From NCBI RefSeq assembly GCF_050948215.1, contig NC_135161.1, forward strand, positions 5,651,911-5,715,910: a DNA stretch of 64,000 nt, written 5' to 3'. Position numbers and translations under genes: made by a program. The DNA is from Halictus rubicundus (lineage: Eukaryota; Arthropoda; Insecta; Hymenoptera; Halictidae). The notes beneath the pieces were generated by a model. That model was not told the DNA's origin. It worked only from the letters and a program-made list of their open reading frames with translations, and did no database searches. Shown in pieces: positions 1-9,605 of the stretch (position 1 is the first letter of the stretch; each line of letters starts with the position of its first letter).

Positions 1-655
1 TTCGAGTCCACGAATCAAGGTAAGTTGATTAGGATTCAGGGGACGCAACGAGCGTCTTCCGGAGTCGGATAATTAATTCTCTTTCGAGCAGATATAGTCG
101 GCGTTCGCGTTACACCAGCAACTTCTCCGGGAACGGATTCGCGGGTTAATTAGTCAATTAAGCGCGATTAAAGCAGCCCGCGAATCGAGAAGTCGGGAAA
201 GAAGGATCGACCCCGGCGCGCATCTGGGCGCTCGTTAAGCGCGACTCAACAGAGTCAAAAAGAAATGATCACACGGCCGCGTTACACGACTTTCCTCGTT
301 CCCGTCGTCGTCGTCGTCGTCTGTTAATGAAATATGCAGCGGATGCTGCAGTTGCATCCAGCTCGCGTAAAGTCGTTTCGAACGACGATGCCGAGACATT
401 TCGAATACTAATGCCCCGCGTTAACTCGCGCTCGCTATTCCCGATTCGAGGTGGGAGGAAAAAATGTCGAAAGCTTACCTCTGGCCGTGAGCTTTTTCGT
501 ATTTATGATTTTCGCCGCGAACTCGTGGCCGGTGCTCTTTTGAACGCATCGTCGCACCACCGAGAAGGCACCTCTGTAACAATCAAGAAACATTATGGTT
601 AGTGAAACGTATTGGTTGACACTCGATCAAATCGTTGAACAGCAATTAACAATCA
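1..655. other. Non-coding start of window, no feature recognised
   Basis: GC-moderate unique-looking DNA with a short GTC trinucleotide run near 305-321. An open frame at 327-602 has no recognisable domain and runs through the trinucleotide flank. I see no RNA gene or repeat here. Confidence 0.5.
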
Positions 656-659
656 ACTC

Positions 660-1240
660 ATGGGACCTGTCAAAGGAAAAAGTTATTTCGAATTGCGTCA
701 GGAATCATCCCTTCCAAGGAAATACAAAATTTATGGGACACCCTGTATGTCTCTTTTTTAACGCTAGATTTTAGGGTCCCGTCAAAGGAAAAAGTTACTT
801 CGAATTGCGACAGGAATCATCTCTTCTAAGGAAATACAGCATTTCTGGGACACCCAGTATATCTCATTTTTAACAGTAGATTTACGGGAACCGTCAAAGG
901 AAAAAGTTACTGCGAATTGCGTCAGAAATCATCCCTTCCAAGGAAATTAAAAAATTTCTGGGACACCCTGTATATCTCATTTTTAACATTGGATTTAGGG
1001 GACCCGTCAAAGGAAAAAGTTACTTCGAATCGCGACAGGAATCATCCCTTCCAAGGAAATAAAAAAATTTCTGGGACACCCTGTATGTCTCATTTTTAAC
1101 ATTAGATTTGCGGGACCCGTCAAAGGAAAAAGTTACTTCGAATCGCGACAGGAATCATCCCTTCCAAGGAAATAAAAAAATTTCTGGGACACCCTGTATG
1201 TCTCTTCTTTAACACTAGATTTACAGGAGCCGTCAAAATG
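660..1240. repeat. 113-bp tandem repeat, about five copies
   Basis: The landmark GTCAAAGG recurs at 669, 781, 893, 1006, 1119 and (as GTCAAAAT) 1232, giving periods of 112-113 bp. Each unit contains GGGACACCCTGTAT, a mariner-type terminal sequence, followed by TTTTTAACAYTAGATTT and GGGACCCGTC, which match the end of a TTAA-flanked MITE seen at 23409-23634. The unit body is also similar to the terminal inverted repeat of the element at 31431-32155. The array is therefore made from transposon ends. Copies differ by only a few bases. Confidence 0.9.
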
Positions 1241-1330
1241 ACGGATTCTAATATTTTTAATTTACGAATATTGAGATCGTAAAGATGCATCCATGAGGAA
1301 TTATTTAACAAAGTAATTTCTTTGAGTGTA

Positions 1331-2305
1331 CAGGGTGTCTCACCCGATTTTGATATCTTGATTTCTTTGCTATTGTTAGTCGTACCAAAAAATGTTTCAG
1401 AAAAGAATTAAATGGTGCTGAGTGGGGAATAATTTGATGTTATTAGTTTACCCGTGGGTGAACGAGTTAAGGTCATATGAAGGTCAACTTGACGCAACAG
1501 GACATTCTTTATAAAAAAGTATTAATCTACTTATGTTGACAAATTAGTCGTTTAGGAAATATTTCGATTTAAATAATTCTAAGATGTCATTACTGTCGTA
1601 CTGGAGGATGTGCCACTACATATTCGTCTAACAATGTGGATGCAACAAAATGGATGTCCCGCACATTGTGCTTTAATTGCAAGAAACGCATTAAATCGAA
1701 TATTTCCAAATCGTTGGATTGGAAGAGGAGGTCCCATTCATTTTTCAGCACGACCACCCTATTTTACGCCCCTCGACTTTTTTTGTGGGTTCATTTGAAA
1801 AATAAAGTTTACGCTGAAGCTCCGCCTACAGTGGCTGATACGAAACAAAGAATTGTTGCTGTATGTTGCAAAATATCAACCGATACGTTAAAAACTGTAG
1901 GACAATCTTTATTCCATCGACTTCAAAAATGCCGTGATACAAATGGTCGTTATGTTGAACCTTTTCTGTATGGAATAAAAGCGAACGCCTTCATGCGACA
2001 GTAATGGCGTCTTGGAACTATATCAATCGAAATATCTTCTGAACTACTAATTTTTCAATATAGATAGATTAACACTTTTTTATAAAGAATGACCAACTGC
2101 ACCGATTGATGCGTTAAAAAGGTATATAATTCCATTTAAAAAAACGAAGTTGACCTTCATATGACCTCAACGCGCTCACCCACGAATAAACTAATAACAC
2201 CAAATTATCCCCACTCGGCACCATTCAATTCTTATCTGAAACATTCTTCGGTAGGGCGAACAGCAGCGGAGAAATCAAGATGTCAAAATTGGGTGAGACA
2301 CCCCG
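1331..2305 (+). mobile_element. Decayed Tc1/mariner-superfamily element with ~230-bp terminal inverted repeats
   Basis: The left end (TA then CAGGGTGTCTCACCC) is mirrored at the right end (GGGTGAGACACCCCG then TA). The inverted similarity continues inward for roughly 230 bp on each side, through GAGTGGGRATAATTTG and the paired AGGTCA motifs. The TA on both sides fits the superfamily's target duplication. At 975 bp it is shorter than an intact element (usually 1.2-1.5 kb). It keeps only the C-terminal half of the transposase. Confidence 0.85.
1610..2004 (+). pseudogene. Transposase C-terminal fragment (Tc1/mariner superfamily, DDE/D fold)
   Basis: This is the remains of a cut-and-paste transposase, inside the element at 1331-2305. 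Two frames cover it: 1610 to about 1785 carries QQNGCPAH, then NRWIGRGGPIH and TPLDFF, and the downstream frame continues with LKNKVYAEAPPTV. This order (second catalytic Asp motif QQDG.PAH, an RWIGR-GPI strand, then a SPDLTPLDFFLWG motif with the third acidic residue) is typical of the insect transposases related to the copies at 34232 and 60926. Two defects are visible: the second catalytic Asp is Asn (QQN), and there is a frameshift near 1785 inside the DFFLWG motif. The N-terminal helix-turn-helix and first catalytic Asp are absent. The protein cannot be active. Family placement is from motif recognition, not a search. Confidence 0.8.
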
Positions 2306-3050
2306 TATATTATTAAAAAATGGCTACAAATTTTGATAGGGACATTGATGTTATTTTTATAAAATGATTTAAAACAGTCTATTTTAGTGCTCCGTAAACA
2401 TAGTCCGCACTGTGAATCGTATCACTTAAATATTGCGTTCTATAACTGTGCATGTAAATAAAGCTGGATGCTTCGGACATCCTCTGATGCTCTTTTTCGC
2501 GATAACTGTCGCCATGGCTGTTCGACCGGGATCGAGAATTGCTCGGGGTCCGATTCTCGAACGCGGACACTGGAAAGTTTGTTTTCTCGGGTCGGAGCAT
2601 CGAAACGGACGATAAACGGCGTCCACCGGATTAATCGAGCCGACGCGACGCGAAGCGACGCGACGCGACGCGGCGGCTGCAGCTTGGCCCAGGCTCTCCC
2701 TCGAAACTTCGCGATACTATATATTTGGTCTCTTAAACGGTGCCGCGACTCGAGGGCTATTCGAGGGGCAAACTTTCTCGATTACCAGCGCGCCAAGCCG
2801 GTTGCATATCCACCTGCACGTCGGCAAACCGTGGTAACATCGAAAGTTCGTCAACGGGGCGTCGATCATGCGATTGCATCGTCGGGTTCGAGATTGGCCG
2901 GCGAGAGTTTAGGTCCTGGTTCAAGTGGGTCACAGGACACGCCATTGAACATCTCGGGACTGGCTAACCGGCCGCGGAGAACGAAGATTAGGCGAACAAG
3001 GAAGCTTCTGTTTAGCTGGGTTTACAAGACTAGCCACTGAAGTTTATAAC
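2306..3050. other. Non-coding stretch with a CGACG-rich microsatellite
   Basis: Nothing gene-like is recognised. A GC-rich run of CGACG/CGAAG pentanucleotides lies at about 2640-2672. Open frames on both strands here (for example 2468-3040) run through the GC-rich run and have no domain. Confidence 0.5.
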
Positions 3051-3059
3051 TTCTCCCTT

Positions 3060-3320
3060 CAGCACGGCGCGCCCGTCCGCAACTCTATCTCCCACGTACG
3101 GCGCGCTTGTCCGCAACTCTGTCTCCCAGGGACGGCGCGCCTGCCCGCGGAAGGCACAAAAACCACTATAGTGGTTCGTACCGTTCGAACTGATGCTTTT
3201 CACGGAAAGCCGCTATAGTGGCGTACCGTTCAAACTAACGCATTTCACGGAAAGCCACTATACTGGTTCTTACCGTTCGAACTAACGCTTTCCACGGAAG
3301 CCACTATAGTGACGTACAAT
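3060..3320 (-). repeat. Four-copy palindrome array, inverted partner of the array at 36.4-37.4 kb
   Basis: CCACTATAGTGG-type palindromes occur at 3163, 3210, 3255 and 3301, spaced 47, 45 and 46 bp. Between them is sequence like the reverse complement of the units at 36418-37306. The GC-rich flank at 3060-3160, with three ~36-bp copies of ACGGCGCGCC...GTCCGCAACTC, matches the reverse complement of 37310-37410. This is the same repeat in opposite orientation about 33 kb away. Confidence 0.88.
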
Positions 3321-3330
3321 GCTTGAGAGG

Positions 3331-3600
3331 TTAACACGTTAACTGCCACGTCAGTCACATATGACTAACATTGATTTTTGACCAGGTTTAGACATTCATT
3401 TTTATTGTGACATATCCAAATAAACCAAATTTTGTTAAGATCTTTAGAATTTAAAAGGGTTAAAACAACATCCCCTATAATACATTTAACATTTCTAGTT
3501 TCGCTTTCATTAATTAAATTACTCTGATTTTGTAAGAATCTCTGGGAATGATACGTGGCGTAATCGGGAACAAACGCGCGAGAGTGCTAAAGTAAACGTC
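3331..3600. repeat. TTAA-flanked MITE-like repeat (TTAACACGTTAACTGCC family), right end unclear
   Basis: It begins TTAACACGTTAACTGCCACG and continues with GTCAGTCACATATGACT. The same start and body recur at 22944-23351 and 41970-42200. TTAA target sites point to a piggyBac-mobilised element, but no piggyBac gene is present and the right end here could not be fixed. Confidence 0.6.
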
Positions 3601-3810
3601 CAAGTGGATGACCATGTCCCGGTATCCGGACAGTAATACAATTTAATTTATTTTTTACTTTACTTGTTAATACAATTAAAAATAAAAATGAATAGCATAA
3701 AGTAGAAACACATTAATATAAATTAAAATAATCATTATATAAATCTCGAGGAATTTCTTCAGATTTTACTAAGAAATTTCGCTAATTTACTAAGGGAAGG
3801 TTTCACTATA

Positions 3811-3975
3811 CAGTGACTTCTCTATAAACGTCGCCAAGGCCTGGACGATAAACGTCGGCGAGGGTGTTTACACTCATCGGCGTCCGAGGCCTCTGGAGCT
3901 GTACCCCGCGGTAGTGGGGATAATTCCGCGACGTTTATCGTCCGGACCTTGGCGACATATATCGAGAAATCACTG
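3811..3975. mobile_element. TA-MITE copy (165 bp)
   Basis: Ends are CAGTGACTTCTC and GAGAAATCACTG, flanked by TA on both sides. The interior has the family hallmarks CCTCTGGAGC, CCGCGGTAGTGGGGATAATT and CCGCGACGTTTATC. Short and non-coding, it looks like a deletion derivative of a TA-targeting DNA transposon, perhaps pogo/Tigger-like from the CAGTGA start. Confidence 0.85.
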
Positions 3976-3977
3976 TA

Positions 3978-4985
3978 ACAGCTTCCAAATTAAACAAAAC
4001 TTGTTTAATTTTATGGCGGTGTTACACGTTAAATAAAGAATTACCGCTATTCCTTAAAGCTGGGATACTGGGACGTTTACCTAACTTTCGGGTGTGCTTC
4101 GATCGTTATTCGAGTCCGGACACAGGAAGTTAATTCAATTAAGAGCCTACGCTTCCGGCGAGGTTCCTCGACAGCGACGACACGTGGCGAGGGTAACAAG
4201 CAAAAGTTGCAATCCGACGGGACGAAACATCGATCGCAGAGAAATCGGTGCGAATCGGCGCGGCTCGGTGTCCATTTTTAGCGGGTAGTCCGCTAAAATT
4301 TGTATTCCCGGAGTGGCTCTTGAACCACGAACTCCGGCGAACACTATCCGTCATGCGGCGTCGGGGTGGGGAAAAAAAGGGGGGAAACGCTGGAAAACGC
4401 CGGAGGAAACGGTAGGACGAAAGGTCAAGCCTCGTGGACGACGTGTTGCGGAGGCTCGTCGCTTGTATCCTTCCCTAAAGTAGTTCAAGGCAGGCCGCAT
4501 CGGCGCAAACGCAGCTTTAATGTTTCATCCTGCGGGCGTCGTCGGGGTCGTTGCAGCCCCTGCATTCCCCTGCATTCCCCTGCATTCGCCTGTGCCTGTC
4601 CCTGCTACCGTCTTTGCCTGACTGCGGGGAAAAGGGGCGAGGCAACCGCTTATCCAGGTCTCCATGGAGACCAATCATTACCGGAGATTGCACGGACGAC
4701 CTGACCCGCGATTCACGGGAACACCCTGGTCACGTGCTTCTTTTCAGGTTGCTCTACATCCTATCATTGTCCAGGCATCGTCGTTGCCGTAGATCCCAGT
4801 CACGTGCTTCTATCTATCGAGGCTACCGGTGCTCCCTCGTTAATCGTTCGATCACCTCCCCTCGTTAGATCGCGAACTTCGGAGCTCGGCCCGATCATGT
4901 GTTTCGCTTTAACCCTTTGCGGTCGCATGCCTACTCTCAGCCACCACAGCTGTTTTACACAGCAAAGAACCATACTGATCTTATC
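3978..4985. other. Non-coding, no recognised feature
   Basis: Unique-looking sequence with a short tandem CCTGCATTCC motif at about 4556-4590. Part of 4770-4880 resembles 6177-6260 (TTAATCGTTC plus TCACC), so some low-copy repeat is present. No coding frame with a domain was seen. Confidence 0.45.
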
Positions 4986-4988
4986 TTA

Positions 4989-5206
4989 TTAGCACTAGAA
5001 CTACCGAGTAATAAATGCGACCGATGTATGTATATTGCTTTCTAATAATGACAAGACTATATTTATTCAAACCTCGTGCCATTTTTATTCTAACCCGTGC
5101 TCCAATAAAGAAGTCAGAAATTTCTGATGGAAACATTTTTATCATTTCAGTAATTGTGAACAATTCGGAACCAGTCATTTTGAGTGGTTCGGTGGGTCTG
5201 GTGTTA
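4989..5206. repeat. Possible TTA-ended MITE related to the copy at 23409-23634
   Basis: The left part reads TTAGCACTAGAACTACCGAG and the right part GGTTCGGTGGGTCTGGTGTTAG, an imperfect inverted pair. The right part resembles the CTAGTGTTAA end of the family at 23409-23634. Divergence is high, so the call is tentative. Confidence 0.4.
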
Positions 5207-5669
5207 GACTGCGGATTTTATGCATTTATGACAAAAATGTGTAGGTGTAATTCGAACACAGTAAAAAGATTAGAAGAGTTTAACAATGTCGATATACAAT
5301 TTTTAACTTGCAAAAATTACCAATGAGCAAAAATAAATTTTTACTTAGCTCCTGTAGATTGCAATCGACGTATACAAATTTTATTTTGCATAAGGGTCCG
5401 CAGTCTGTATATTATATTAATTCGACAAACTTCGGAGATGCTTAGAATTCGAAATAATTTTTCGAGTGGCAAACTGCATATATCACGGACTGTGAAGATG
5501 TAAAGAGGAAAGATTGTTCTCTATTGTCCAAACAGAGAAATTAAGGGTGGAAGACGCCAAAGTAATTATTTTTGCGACACATGTTCTCGAAAACCAGGGC
5601 TTCGTATTGAAGACTGCTTTGAAAGATACCCCACGATGGAGGACTACAAAATATAATTTCTACATGAAA

Positions 5670-5918
5670 TTAACCCTTTGCACTCGAGTGGTGACTCTGA
5701 AGCACCACTAGAAATTGTTGTGGCATTATTTCAAAGAAATTACAAAAAATATTACAATGTATTTGTTACATTACAAAATTTGTATTTAACAGATTACTAA
5801 ACATTTAGATATTATATGTGGAAATCGGATCAGTTTCGTATGAATAAAATAAAAATATTCCAAGACGGAAGAAAAATTTAGTTTTAGAATGAAAATAGCG
5901 TCGAGTGCAAAGGGTTAA
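5670..5918. mobile_element. TTAA-flanked MITE (249 bp, TTAACCCTTTGCACTCGA family)
   Basis: It starts TTAACCCTTTGCACTCGA and ends TCGAGTGCAAAGGGTTAA, a clean inverted pair with TTAA at both borders, as produced by piggyBac-type transposases. The AT-rich interior is shared with 29383-29630 and 38737-38968. No coding capacity. Confidence 0.88.
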
Positions 5919-6745
5919 AACATATTATTGTGTTACATATATCTAAAGTTTAGAAAAGAATTAATCAATTTTTCTGTTCCTTCATAATCTTGCATATTAT
6001 GTATTACTGTTCATGACACAGCATGGCAGCTATGTATAAACTTAACACGTACCGCAAAGGGACTGCAGAGAGAACCTAGCATTCTCAATATATGTCCAAA
6101 ATATAATTGTCAGTAATTGAGACAGATAGTCGGTCGATATGCGCGATGAAAAAAAAATAAGAAAAGAACAAGTACTGTGTGTGCTTCTGTCGAGACTACG
6201 GTACTCCCCCGTTAATCGTTCAATCACCATCCGCAAGATCGAAGCGATCTGACCGTATGTATTTCAGTTTAAATAAGACGAACTACCTCCAATGGGAATT
6301 TAAGCGATCCCAGGACCAGCTTAATCGTTCGTCTACCTATCCGATCCTAAGAATTCCAGAGATCTAATAAATGGGATGGATTCTTTTTACATTTTAATAA
6401 TTAGTATTCTAGATCACCGGGCACTATTCCCTCGTTAGTTGTCCACCACCCTCTTTCCAGAGACCACCCTCACCCTTTCGAAAGAAATCGCTTGATCTAA
6501 GCGTACTTTATTTTGAACAGGCTATTTGAGGATCAGACACTGATCTCGAGAGTACGGTAATGCCTCGCGATGCTTGTCCGTCATTCCTCATAGAATTATG
6601 AAGAGATCATAAGTGTATTGTGCTCGAGACTACAGAGAGGCAATTTCCGCATAGAGGATCGGCGTGCCGTGCTTGTTTCGAGACTGCGGTACAGCCTCGT
6701 TGCTTGTCTCCCGCTGATCACCGGTATCTCCGAGCGGTCTTTGCC
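5919..6745. other. Non-coding, low-copy repeat fragments
   Basis: Two diverged copies of a motif around CGAGACTACGGTAC...CCTCGTT appear at about 6187-6220 and 6678-6705. No gene, RNA or clear transposon end was recognised. Confidence 0.4.
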
Positions 6746-6749
6746 GGAG

Positions 6750-7523
6750 TAGTTCGCGATATATGTCAGCAGCACGGGTCTTGATGTCGTTTATTCTCCA
6801 GGAGTCTGATTCTTTGATCCGCGCCGAAGGTAGAAAAGGACAGCGACGCTCACCGAGAAGCGTAAATACATTCGTCCTCTATTTTATTAGTCAAAGTCAC
6901 AGCGATAAATGCTGTCGACGAGATCCTACAATTCTTCGTATTACGTCACACTCCTCGACGACCAAGGTCTCTCGAGCTTCTTACCCTTCGCGGGCTATAC
7001 CCCGCGGTAGTGGGGATAGTTCCGCGACATTTATCATCCGGACCTCGACGACATATATCGCGAATTCACTGTACTCGTTCTTCGATCCACTCCGAACGTA
7101 GAAAAAGGCAGCAAAGCTGACCTTGGTTCGTGGCCCCTCATGGGGTACACCCCGCGGTAGTGGGGATAGTTCCGCGACATTTATCGTCCAGACCACGGCG
7201 ACATATACCGCGAATTCGCTGTACTCATTGTTTGATCCACTCCGAACGTAGAAAAAGTCAGCAAAGCTGACCTTGGTTCGTGGCCCTTCATAGGGTATAC
7301 CCCGCGGTAGTGGTGATAGTTCCGCGACATTTATCATCCAGGCCACGGTGACATATACCGCGAATTCGCTGTACTCATTGTTTGACCCACTCCGAACGTA
7401 GAAAAAGTCAGCAAAGCTGACCTTGGTTCGTGGCCCTTCATGGGGTACACCCCGCGGTAGTGGGGATAGTTTCGCGACATTTATCATCGAGGCCACGGCG
7501 ACATATATCGCGAATTCGCTGTA
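6750..7523. repeat. 150-bp tandem array (about 3.5 units) built from a TA-MITE
   Basis: CCCGCGGTAG recurs at 7001, 7151, 7301 and 7451, an exact 150-bp period. Each unit carries the MITE core (GTGGGGATAGTTCCGCGAC, then GACATATA.CGCGAATTC.CTGTA) joined to GATCCACTCCGAACGTAGAA. The left flank from 6750 is a diverged long form of the same MITE. Because 150 is a multiple of three, an uninterrupted minus-strand frame (6981-7637) results; it is a by-product of the repeat, not a gene. Confidence 0.88.
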
Positions 7524-7639
7524 ATCGACAGAAGACATTCCCAGTGGATCCAGAATAAGCTCGTGGGGGGTCACGGCATTGCTGGGCGAGAAGTTCAGCC
7601 GAATCCTCGGGATCGGTGGAAAAGTGAGGCGGTGCATCG

Positions 7640-8800
7640 AGTCCCGGATGAATTAGACTATTTTTGCCGCGGTTCTAAGGGTGATGCTATGCGATGCGAT
7701 GCGATGCGATGCGATGCGGTGCGATGCGGCTCGGCTCGGCTCTGCTCGGCTCGCCGAGGCGAGGCCAACCACGGACAATTCAAGGGGATCTATAACGAAG
7801 ATATAAAAAGAGAAGTGGAACGAGAAGGGGCTGCGGGGTGGTTGGAAAGCTGCGGAGGAGCCCACCGACGCAGAAACGGTGGTCGAGCGACAGTGGCGGC
7901 CTTGAATCGAGCCACTCGCTCGACGACGCGCAACTAGGGCGTGCAAGAGAGCGACGCGGGATGCGCCGCCTTCTTCAAAGAGCAGAGGCGAGCAGAGCTG
8001 AGCTGAGTAGTGCTCAGCAGTGCTGAGCAGAGCAGAGCAGAGCAGAGCAGAGGCGAGGCAATGTGTGTGTCTCTCTCTCTCTCTCTCTCCTGGCAGCCTA
8101 GGGGCGACGACGTTGCGTCTTTTGCAGCCGCGTCGGCGACAAGCGCGCAACGTCGATACCTTTAAATACACGGGGCCGGCTTCGGTGCACGTTCCCATGC
8201 ACGGATCCTGCGACCGTGTGCCGTAAGTGCACCAGCTCTCTCTCTATCTCTATCTCTCTGTCTCTCTCTCTCTCTCCGGCTATAAACGTGTCCCGGTACG
8301 ACCCGTTTTATCGCTGATCGATTCCCCTCGCGGCTCGCCGGGGCGAACTGGAATGGCGAGCGAGAGCTGGCTGGCTGGCTGGCTAGCTAGCCTAGCGCGC
8401 CACGCCGGTATATTTCTGTTTTATGAACCCGGAGATCCTTGAATTCGCGGAGCCGGCTGAATATACGACGGAAGCCGGCAAGCTAGCCTCGTAAGAGACC
8501 ACGTTTATTTACAAAGTTGACGGTTCTCTGTTAGATCTCAATTTGTTTGCTTCCATCGCGGCGGACCCGCCCCCCCTGATCCCCGCGAACGATCCACCCA
8601 CCCGTCTAGCGGAACATCCAACGGGTTTACGACGCTCGTACGCGTGGACAGTGTAGAAGCTTCCTCGTGGAATCGGCCAAGCCGATGATATTTCGCGAGA
8701 TTACCACTCCCCGATCGGTGAAACGTTCCCTTCGGTTCTCGTTCGGAGAACGCCGTGGGCACGATCCGCCCCGAGGGGCACCGTACAGGCTCCCAAGGGG
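7640..8800. other. Microsatellite-rich non-coding stretch
   Basis: Contains a GCGAT pentanucleotide run at about 7691-7728, a GCTCG run to about 7757, GAGCA/GAGCT repeats at about 7981-8060, CT dinucleotides at about 8069-8090 and 8235-8275, and a GGCT/GGCTA run at 8367-8395. Long frames on both strands are composition artefacts. No gene recognised. Confidence 0.6.
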
Positions 8801-9605
8801 GCGACGAAACCACGCCTACTCGGGGCTTCTCGAGCTAGCAGAGAAAAAGGGGGAGAAACGACGATCGAAGGTGAACGTTTAGGGGATACGGGATCTAGGC
8901 TGGACGTTTACAGAAATTACTCCGTGGAACGGCGGCCTGAGTCCGCTGGGAGCCACGAAACCACGCCTACTCGGGGCTTCTCGAGCTAGGAGAGAAGAAG
9001 GAGGAGAAACAACGATCGAAGGTGAACGTTTAGGGGATACGGGATCTAGGCTGAACGTTTACAGAAATTACCCGGCCTGGGTCCGCTGGCAGCCACGAAA
9101 CCACGCCTACTTGGATATTCCCAAGCAGGATATAAGAGGGATATAAGGAGGAACAGTGATCGAAGTGGAACTTTTCCAGAGTACATGATCCCGGTTAGGC
9201 GTTTCAGAAGATCGCTCTGTGCTACGAAGTCCCAGCTCCTTCGAGGGCAACGAAACCACGCCTACTCGGGGCTTCTCGAGCTAGGAGAGAAAAGGGGGAG
9301 AAACGACGATCGAAGGTGAACGATTAGGGGATACGGGATCTAGGCTGAACGTTTACAGAAATTACCTTGTAGAACGGCAGTCTGGGTCCGCTGGGAGCCA
9401 CAAAACCACGCCTACTTGGACTTTCCCAAGCAGAAAGGGGGATATAAGAAGAAACATTGATCGGAGTGAAACTTTTCGAGGCTACAGGATCCCAGTTAGT
9501 CGTTTCAGGAGATCGCCCTGTGCTATAAGGTCCCAACTCCTTCGAGAGCAACGAAACCACGCCCACCAGGGGCGCCTAAGCCACGCCTACCATCGGAGGG
9601 AACAA
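8800..9605. repeat. ~150-bp tandem repeat with two alternating unit types
   Basis: CCACGCCTAC recurs at 8810, 8961, 9101, 9255, 9405 and 9581 (a variant at 9557). Two unit types are visible: X (TCGGGGCTTCTCGAGCTAG, then GGTGAACGTTTAGGGGATAC) and Y (TTGGAYWTTCCCAAGCAG, then GATCCCRGTTAG). The order is X X Y X Y, so the last four units form a dimer of about 304 bp. Confidence 0.85.

Noticed and set aside
1..24. TTCGAGTCC at the window start, resembling a tRNA T-arm
   Set aside because: The acceptor stem, discriminator and poly-T terminator cannot be made out, and the upstream part is outside the window.
7653..8198. 181-codon minus-strand frame rich in Ser/Ala/Arg
   Set aside because: The translation comes from GCGAT and GAGCA microsatellites.
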